The position numbers and the translations under genes were made by a program. This document shows positions 58,609 through 64,000 of a stretch of 64,000 nt of DNA, in pieces. Source of the DNA: an uncultured Bacillota bacterium (lineage in GTDB: Bacteria; Bacillota_I; Bacilli_A; RFN20; CAG-826). How positions within the stretch are numbered: position 1 is the first letter of the stretch; the number at the start of each line of letters is the position of its first letter. Location: NCBI GenBank assembly GCA_949289845.1, contig CASEPN010000001.1, forward strand, positions 430,887 through 494,886, written 5' to 3'. The notes beneath the pieces were generated by a model that worked only from the letters and a program-made list of their open reading frames with translations, had not been told where the DNA came from and did not search any database.

Positions 58609-60318
58609 CTAGCGCACCGCGAGGAGGTAGCTCTCGAAGGGGCGGAGCCTCATCACCCTCTCCGGGGAAAGGAGGACGCCCTCGTAGTTATGGAGGAGGA
58701 TGTCCCCGATCTGGAAGTTGAAGGTGAAGTAGATGTCATAAGGGCGCATATTGGTGAGGACGAGGAGGTTCCTCTGCCCCCTATGGAGGTAGGCCATCGC
58801 GTCCTGGTGGTTCCAGTCGACCCATTCGAGCCTCCCCTCGCGGACGATCTTCCCCCAGGGCCCCTTCCGGATCCGAATTGCCTCCTTGTAGAAATTGAGA
58901 ACGGAATCTGGGTCCTTCTCCTCCTCCTCGACGTTGACCCCGAGGAGGTGGTCATGGTTCATCGGGAAGAGGGGCTTATGCGAGGAGAAGCCGCCCCACT
59001 CCCCCCTGTCCCAGGGGATCGGGGAGCGCGCGTTCGTCCGCCCCGTCCTCCGGAGGAAGGAGAGGATCTCCTCCTCGGAATAGCCTTCCTTCCGGTAGGA
59101 GTCCACCGCCTCCTTCGTCCCGGCGTCGTGGAGGAAGTCCTCGAGGGGCGCGTCCATGAGGTCGTCCATCCCGAGCTCCTCCCCCTGGTATAGGAAGGGG
59201 GTGCCGTAGAGAAAGAGGAGGGTGAGGAGGAGCGCCTTCGCCGATTCCTTCCGGTATTCCCGGGAGCCGTACTGGCGGAGCACCCGCGGGTGGTCGTGGT
59301 TGCACCAGTAGAGGGGCATGTCGCACGTCTCGTGGCAGGCCTCGTACCAGCGCGAGAAATTATGCTTGAGGAGCATGACGTCCGTCCGGATCTCCTCGTC
59401 CTTCTTCCCGATCGAGCCGAAGTTCCCGTTGTTCCAGACGGTGTCGAAGTTGAAGAGGAGGTCGAGCGGCCCCTGGCCTCTTCTCGCCATCCTCTCCCCT
59501 TCGGAGGGTTGGATCGAGCCCCCCACCTCCCCGATGAGGAGGGCGTCCCTCCCCTTGAGGGCCTTCCTCCGGAACTCCTGGAGGTAGCCCATGAGCTCGG
59601 GGCGGTTCGAGAAGCGCGAGGGGTCGAGGACGTAGCCGTCCCCGTCCTCGTCCGGGAGGGGGGAATCCTGAAAGGACATGTCCTTCGCCAGGTGCGCGGT
59701 CGCGTCCATCCGGAAGCCGTCCACCCCCATGTCGAGGTAGGAGGAGGCGATGCCCGCCATGAGGCCGCGCACCTTCTCGTTCGACCAGTCGAGGTCGGGC
59801 ATCCCGCGCCCGAAGGAATGGAAGTAGAACTCGTCCGTCCCCGGGACCCTCTCCCAGGCGGAGGGCGAGAAGAAGGAGCCCCAGTTGCTCGGGGGAAGGA
59901 GGCGGTCCCCGTCCTTCCTTCCCTTCCGGAATATGTAGTAGGAGCGTTCCTCGCTCCCGGGGTCCTGGAGGGCCTTCTTGAACCAAGGGTGCTCCCTCGA
60001 GGTGTGGTTCATCACGAGGTCGAGGAGGATCCTGATCCCCCGCGCATGGGCTTCCTCCAGGAGGAGGCGGAGGTCCTCCATCGTCCCGAAGAGAGGGTTG
60101 ATCTTATGGAAGTCCCTCACGTCGTAGCCGTCGTCCTCCATAGGGCTATCGAAGATCGGGCATAGCCAGAGGAAGGTGACCCCCAGCTCCTCCAGGTAGG
60201 GGAGCTTGGCGAGGATCCCCTTGAGATCCCCGACCCCGTCCCCGTCGGAGTCCTTGAACGAGGCGGGATAGCAGATGTAGCCGATCCCGTCCTGCCACCA
60301 GCGCCCGCCTTCCATCAT
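58609..60318 (-). CDS. Cytoplasmic GH13 oligo-alpha-glucosidase
   Basis: The 569-aa product has no signal and matches the oligo-1,6-glucosidase / alpha-glucosidase branch of GH13. Motifs are IGYICYPASFKDSDGDGVGD, DLVMNHTS, GFRMDATAH (nucleophile), LIGEVGG (acid) and CNHDHPRV (the usual NHD region). AGGAT lies before the start, and a TATACT -10 (60340-60345) is 21 nt further up. It precedes a PucR-type regulator gene. Substrate (isomaltose, maltose or trehalose-6-phosphate) is not certain. Confidence 0.9.
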   Translation of the reverse strand: MMEGGRWWQDGIGYICYPASFKDSDGDGVGDLKGILAKLPYLEELGVTFLWLCPIFDSPMEDDGYDVRDFHKINPLFGTMEDLRLLLEEAHARGIRILLDLVMNHTSREHPWFKKALQDPGSEERSYYIFRKGRKDGDRLLPPSNWGSFFSPSAWERVPGTDEFYFHSFGRGMPDLDWSNEKVRGLMAGIASSYLDMGVDGFRMDATAHLAKDMSFQDSPLPDEDGDGYVLDPSRFSNRPELMGYLQEFRRKALKGRDALLIGEVGGSIQPSEGERMARRGQGPLDLLFNFDTVWNNGNFGSIGKKDEEIRTDVMLLKHNFSRWYEACHETCDMPLYWCNHDHPRVLRQYGSREYRKESAKALLLTLLFLYGTPFLYQGEELGMDDLMDAPLEDFLHDAGTKEAVDSYRKEGYSEEEILSFLRRTGRTNARSPIPWDRGEWGGFSSHKPLFPMNHDHLLGVNVEEEEKDPDSVLNFYKEAIRIRKGPWGKIVREGRLEWVDWNHQDAMAYLHRGQRNLLVLTNMRPYDIYFTFNFQIGDILLHNYEGVLLSPERVMRLRPFESYLLAVR

Positions 60319-60649
60319 GCGATCCTGCTTTCTGAGGAAAGTATAGACGTAATGGCAAGACCTATCCGAAAAAGCCGCGCGGCGGCGGCTTTCCCCAGCC
60401 GGGCCGACGTGCTTCGAGCACGCTTAAGCGCTAGCTCGGGTCCCGGCGCGGTATACAGCCTGGCGAACCAGCTGCATCCAGATCTTATTGGAGGAAGAGG
60501 CTCTCGCCAAGAGGCCTCAATCCCTCGGGCGGACTGGGCGCGAGGGAGCGGACGACCAAATAAAAGGCTCCCGCATCGCGTACACTCCGTTACCGGCGAC
60601 GCACATTCAAGTGGCGGAAGCGAATTTGTTATACGAGGCTTCCCGGCGA
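60319..60649. other. Intergenic region between the GH13 gene and msmK copy 2
   Basis: These 330 bp contain the GH13 -10 (TATACT, minus, 60340-60345) and a weak LacI-type site CTTAAGCGCTAGCT (60423-60436). A segment near 60572-60615 resembles DNA near 50297-50335. Open frames on the plus strand here have no ribosome site or recognisable product. Confidence 0.35.
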
Positions 60650-60681
60650 AAAGGAAAGGGCCCCTCCTTCCGGAGAGGCCC
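60650..60681 (-). terminator. Terminator after msmK copy 2
   Basis: On the minus strand GGGCCTCTCC and GGAGGGGCCC form a stem (one mismatch) around GGAA, followed by TTTCCTTTT. Confidence 0.78.
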
Positions 60682-60698
60682 GATGGGATAGGGGGAAG

Positions 60699-62789
60699 CT
60701 ACTTCTTCCTAAGGATGAGCTTCCCGTAGTCGAGCGCGTAGGCCGGGCGCTTCTCGCCGAAGCAGCTGTCCTCCGCCTCGCCCTTGATGGTGAGGTAGTC
60801 CTTGAAGCCCTTGACGTTCGCGTAGAGGATCGTGCAGTCGCCGAGGTGGTCCTCGTTGACCGGGTGGATGCGGAAGGTCCTGCCGCGGAGAGCTTCCTTC
60901 CTCGCCTTCTCCTCGGCCTTCTTCCGGGCCTTCTCCTCCTTCTCCTCGGCCTTCCGGGCCTCCTTCTCCTCGAGGCGGCGCTTCTTCTCCGTCTCGATCT
61001 CCGCGGGATCCTTCCCGGCGAGGCTCCTCTTCCTCTCGGCGCGGAGGACCATCAGGCGGTCCCAGCCCTCGCGGAGGAGGAGGGAGAGCTTCTTTTTCTT
61101 CTTCCTGGCCTTCTTCCCCCTCGAGGCCTTGAGGAAGGCGTCGTAGGGGATCTCGAGCTCGTAGGAGCCGATCTCCCACTCCTCGGGGCAGAGGAGGTCG
61201 AAGGAGGCGAAGCGGAGGTGCTTCCTCCCGCCCTTGAGGACGACTTCCGCGTCCACGAGGTTCCTCGTGTAGGGATGGAGGGCGATGAGCCTATGGCCAT
61301 GCCCCTCGTCGACGAGGACGGCCTCCTTCCGGGAGACATAGAGGTCGATCTCCTCGCCGGGGGCTTTCTCGACCTTCGGGAACTTCGCCCCGACGTAGCT
61401 CTTCCTTCCCGGGAGCGAGAAGAAGAGGAGCGTCTCCTCCTTCCCTTCCTCGAGGGAGACGACCTTCGCCTTGAAATGGAGGTCGTCCTCCCCGGCGGGC
61501 AGCAGGTGGAAGGAACGGGATCCTACCATCAGGGCGCACTTCCCGTCCTTCTTCCCCCTCATCCCGGGGACGAGGCGCTCCATCTCCTCCGGGGAAAGGG
61601 TGAAGGAGGCGCCAAGGCAATCGACCCTGCCCGTCTCCCCGTCGAGCGTCGCCTCGAGGTAGTTCTTGCTCATGAGCCCGGCGAGGCGCCGGCCCTCGCC
61701 CTCGCCCTCGAAGAGGTGGAACCTCCTCTCGTCGAGACGCACCGGGAGCACTTCCCCTTCCTTGACCCCGAGCCTTCCGTCCGCGCGGAGGAGGAGGCGG
61801 ATGCGGCTGCCCTTCAGATAGCAGTAGAGGATGAGCTCGGCCCCGAGCTTCTCGATCATGTCGACGACGATCTCGAACTGGGGGTTCTCCTTGTCGATGA
61901 GGACGTCCTCGGGGCGGATCCCGAGGCGGACCTTGAGCCCGTCCTTCGCCTCCTCGGAAAGGAGGCTCCCCATCGTCTTCCCGAGAGGGATCCGGAGCTC
62001 ATAGTCGCCCTCGCGGACGTAGCAGGACCATTCCCCTCCCTTCTCCTCGAGCGTCCCGTCGAAGAGGTTCATCTGGGGTGTCCCGAGGAAGGTCGCGACA
62101 AAGACGTTCGCCGGGTGGTCGTATAGGTTGGCCGGCGTGTCCACCTGCTGGATGAGGCCGTCCTTCATGACGACGATCTCCGTCCCCATCGTCATCGCCT
62201 CGGTCTGGTCGTGGGTGACGTAGACGAAGGTCGTCCCGAGGCGGCGGTGGAGCTTGCTAATCTCCGCGCGCATCTGGACGCGGAGCTTGGCGTCGAGGTT
62301 CGAGAGCGGCTCGTCCAGAAGGAACACCTTCGGCTCGCGCACGATCGAGCGCCCGAGGGCGACCCTCTGGCGCTGGCCGCCGGAGAGGGCGCGGGGCTTC
62401 CTCGTGAGGTAGGGCTCCAGGCCGAGGATCTTCGCGGCTGCCTTGATGCGGCGGTCGATCTCGTCGGGCGGAAGCTTCTGCATCCTGAGCCCGAAGGCCA
62501 TGTTCTCGTAGACGGTCTTGTGCGGGTAGAGCGCGTAGTTCTGGAACACCATCGTGATGTCGCGCTTGCTCGGCGGGAGGTCGTTGACCCGCTCCCCGTC
62601 GATATACAGGTTCCCCGCGCTGATTTCCTCAAGCCCGGCGATCATGCGGAGGGTGGTCGACTTCCCGCAGCCGGAAGGGCCGACGAAGACGACGAACTCC
62701 TTGTCCTTGATCGCGAGGTTGAGGTCGGTGATGGCCCGGACTCCCCCGGGATACACCTTGTAGACGTGCTCGAAGCTGACGCTTGCCAT
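60699..62789 (-). CDS. MsmK-type sugar ABC ATPase, copy 2, with about 320-residue C-terminal extension
   Basis: The 696-aa product has a normal N-terminal sugar ATPase: Walker [15 protein letters not shown]-loop FQNYALYPHKTV, signature [14 protein letters not shown], Walker [16 protein letters not shown]-loop [14 protein letters not shown] region follows to about residue 365. The rest is unusual: a further beta-rich domain, then a long Lys/Glu/Arg helix (about residues 570-640, EKEARKAEEKEEKARKKAEE) and a C-terminal domain ending YALDYGKLILRKK. Ordinary MsmK is about 365-380 aa. GGAGG precedes the start. It is cotranscribed with a YesL-like gene. Confidence 0.9.
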   Translation of the reverse strand: MASVSFEHVYKVYPGGVRAITDLNLAIKDKEFVVFVGPSGCGKSTTLRMIAGLEEISAGNLYIDGERVNDLPPSKRDITMVFQNYALYPHKTVYENMAFGLRMQKLPPDEIDRRIKAAAKILGLEPYLTRKPRALSGGQRQRVALGRSIVREPKVFLLDEPLSNLDAKLRVQMRAEISKLHRRLGTTFVYVTHDQTEAMTMGTEIVVMKDGLIQQVDTPANLYDHPANVFVATFLGTPQMNLFDGTLEEKGGEWSCYVREGDYELRIPLGKTMGSLLSEEAKDGLKVRLGIRPEDVLIDKENPQFEIVVDMIEKLGAELILYCYLKGSRIRLLLRADGRLGVKEGEVLPVRLDERRFHLFEGEGEGRRLAGLMSKNYLEATLDGETGRVDCLGASFTLSPEEMERLVPGMRGKKDGKCALMVGSRSFHLLPAGEDDLHFKAKVVSLEEGKEETLLFFSLPGRKSYVGAKFPKVEKAPGEEIDLYVSRKEAVLVDEGHGHRLIALHPYTRNLVDAEVVLKGGRKHLRFASFDLLCPEEWEIGSYELEIPYDAFLKASRGKKARKKKKKLSLLLREGWDRLMVLRAERKRSLAGKDPAEIETEKKRRLEEKEARKAEEKEEKARKKAEEKARKEALRGRTFRIHPVNEDHLGDCTILYANVKGFKDYLTIKGEAEDSCFGEKRPAYALDYGKLILRKK

Positions 62790-62804
62790 GATGGTTTCCT
62801 CCTG

Positions 62805-63701
62805 TCAGTTGCTGGTGGTCGGCTTTTCTTCCTCCGCCTCTTCCTTCCGGAGGCCCTCCCCGAGGATCTCGGGGGCATGCTTCCGGTTCACGAAGCGGTC
62901 GTAGACGGATAGGGCGTATAGCTCGTAGGCGAGGGCGAGATGCCCGAGGCCGTAGAGCGCGATGAGGGCGAGGAGGATCTCCTGGACGAGGAGGAAGGGG
63001 ATGACCTCGAGGAGGAGCGGAAAGAGGGCGGATATGAGGAGGGCAAGGAGGTTCTTCGGATAAAGGACCGTCGCGAGGATGAGGTTGTTCTTGAGGGTCG
63101 GTCCGAGGCGGAAGCGGTAGAGGGTCGCCCCGGCGAGGAGGTAGAGCGCGAGCATGAGCGCCAGGAGGAGCAGGAGCCCCATGGGCACGAGGAGGAGGAG
63201 CGTCCCCCAGCCCGGCACCCCGAGGAGAGGCAGGAAGCGCGAGTACATCCGGAAGAGGAGCGAGAAGAAGCCCCAGATCCCCCCGGCGAGGAGCGCGGAC
63301 TTCCAGTTCTCCCTGAGTCCCCGGAAGAAGTCCTTCCCGAGGAAGATCCCGCCTTCCTGGAAGCTGAGCATCCGGGCGATCTCGAAGGCCCCCCCGAGGC
63401 CGAGGGCGGCCACGAGGAGGAGCGGCCACTCGACGAGCGCGCCGAAGCTCTCGAGCCAGAAGGATCGCTCCAGCATGAGCGCCTCGGCGAGCTCCTCGGC
63501 GGGAGGAAGCGCCATGTAGGCGCCCCAGGAGATCCGCCAGAAGTAGTAGGGGATGAAGAAGAGGAAGGTCAGGAGCGAGAGGAGGACCAGCGTCCCGAAG
63601 CGCGTCCTGAGGATGTCGAAGTAGGCGCGGAGGCGGTTCTTCGGGAGGAGGCGCTCCGAGGGGTTCTCGAAGCCCGGGTCGAGCGAGCGGAATAGCCGCA
63701 T
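62805..63701 (-). CDS. YesL-like (DUF624) membrane protein
   Basis: The 298-aa product opens with SLDPGFENPSERLLPKNRLRAYFDI and has about six helices, starting at TLVLLSLLTFLFFIPYYFW. The pattern suits DUF624 (YesL), often found beside sugar ABC transporters and thought to aid them. The start overlaps the PfkB kinase stop (TGATG). The upstream part of a longer frame reads through the kinase and is rejected. Confidence 0.72.
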   Translation of the reverse strand: MRLFRSLDPGFENPSERLLPKNRLRAYFDILRTRFGTLVLLSLLTFLFFIPYYFWRISWGAYMALPPAEELAEALMLERSFWLESFGALVEWPLLLVAALGLGGAFEIARMLSFQEGGIFLGKDFFRGLRENWKSALLAGGIWGFFSLLFRMYSRFLPLLGVPGWGTLLLLVPMGLLLLLALMLALYLLAGATLYRFRLGPTLKNNLILATVLYPKNLLALLISALFPLLLEVIPFLLVQEILLALIALYGLGHLALAYELYALSVYDRFVNRKHAPEILGEGLRKEEAEEEKPTTSN

Positions 63702-64000
63702 CAGAGGAGGAACCTTTCGATGTCCTCCTTCCGGGGGAAGGAGGCGAGGGCGCCCTTCGCCTGGGTGGCGAGGGCCCCGCAGGCGTTGGCCCGGAGGAAG
63801 ATGGCCTTCATCTCCTCTTCCCCTAGGTCCCGGGGTTTCCTTTCCCCGAAGGCGTGGAGGAGGTAGGCCATGAAGGCGTCCCCGGCCCCGGTGGTGTCCA
63901 CCGGGACGAGCACCTTGGGCGAGGGAATCTTGAGGATCTTGCCGTCCAGGCATGCCATCGAGCCATCTTTCCCCAATGTGAGGGCGAGGAGCTGGCCGGG
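63701..64000 (-). CDS. PfkB-family carbohydrate kinase (5' end outside window)
   Basis: Only the C-terminal 99 codons are visible. They contain the PfkB signature DTTGAGDAFMAYLL, with the catalytic Asp in GAGD, preceded by LLALTLGKDGSMACL. A fructokinase or related sugar kinase is likely. The reading frame continues past 64000 on the minus strand. It is translationally coupled to the YesL-like gene and forms the upstream end of this sugar operon within the window. Confidence 0.9.
   Translation of the reverse strand, partial: PGQLLALTLGKDGSMACLDGKILKIPSPKVLVPVDTTGAGDAFMAYLLHAFGERKPRDLGEEEMKAIFLRANACGALATQAKGALASFPRKEDIERFLL

Noticed and set aside
60352..60729. 125-codon plus frame upstream of the GH13 gene
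   Set aside because: It crosses a terminator and the end of msmK copy 2 in antisense, with no ribosome site and no domain.

Overview
The window is GC-rich bacterial chromosome using the standard code: TGA is a frequent stop, often in ATGA start/stop overlaps, and Trp is TGG. No rRNA or CRISPR array is present, and there is one tRNA. The gene families are Bacilli/Mollicutes-like: an L27 with a cleavable N-terminus plus its Prp protease, MutS2, RNase HIII, T-box leaders, a CIRCE-like operator before lon, and a short division cluster (mraZ, rsmH, an FtsL-like protein, ftsA, ftsZ) with no peptidoglycan genes. My inference is an uncultured gut Mollicutes/Bacilli lineage with unusually high GC (RF39-like). 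The sequence alone does not prove the lineage or the absence of a wall.

Layout. Positions 1-12.4 kb hold a starch/maltodextrin locus on the minus strand: malE, malF (with a very large N-terminal extension), malG, a cytoplasmic GH13 enzyme, a lipoprotein type I pullulanase and a lipoprotein alpha-amylase cut by the left edge. Positions 12.6-25.2 kb are housekeeping: rplU-prp-rpmA, radC, valS with a T-box, a phosphodiesterase, engB, lon, tig, a HAD phosphatase, a DUF1893 protein and tRNA-Arg. Positions 25.2-31.8 kb are a symmetric four-gene module: two ABC-FtsX transporters, each one polypeptide, flank two paralogous secreted proteins that share a WWWGQ motif. This is the best candidate here for an undescribed system. 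Positions 31.9-49.8 kb are housekeeping again: uvrC, mutS2, rnhC, rluD, lspA, ileS, ftsZ, ftsA, ftsL-like, rsmH, mraZ, a YceD-like protein, pheT and pheS. Positions 49.9-50.8 kb are a less GC-rich accessory patch with one small unknown gene. Positions 50.8-54.7 kb hold an RNA methyltransferase, a YgjP-like metalloprotease, a lipoprotein, a DUF523/TudS protein with a long basic repeat tail, an ECF S-component and a tiny membrane protein. Positions 54.7-64 kb return to sugar metabolism: two MsmK-type ATPases (one with a large extension), a secreted C39-like peptidase with a membrane partner, a PucR-type HTH protein, a GH13 glucosidase, a YesL-like membrane protein and a PfkB kinase cut by the right edge.

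How the genes work together. The surface lipoproteins (pullulanase, amylase) should cut starch or pullulan, MalEFG should import the maltodextrins, an MsmK ATPase encoded far away (54.8 or 60.7 kb) should power import, and the two signal-less GH13 enzymes plus the PfkB kinase should process the sugars inside. Several LacI/CcpA-type operators carrying an AAGCGCTT or AACGCTTT core link these loci into one probable regulon.

Regulation and start signals. Many genes here have a TATAAT-like -10 box only 6-10 nt before the start codon and no Shine-Dalgarno sequence, which suggests widespread leaderless mRNA. Other signals seen are a MraZ TGGGA repeat at mraZ, three T-boxes with the expected specifier codons, strong intrinsic terminators, and an 18-bp perfect palindrome before ftsA.
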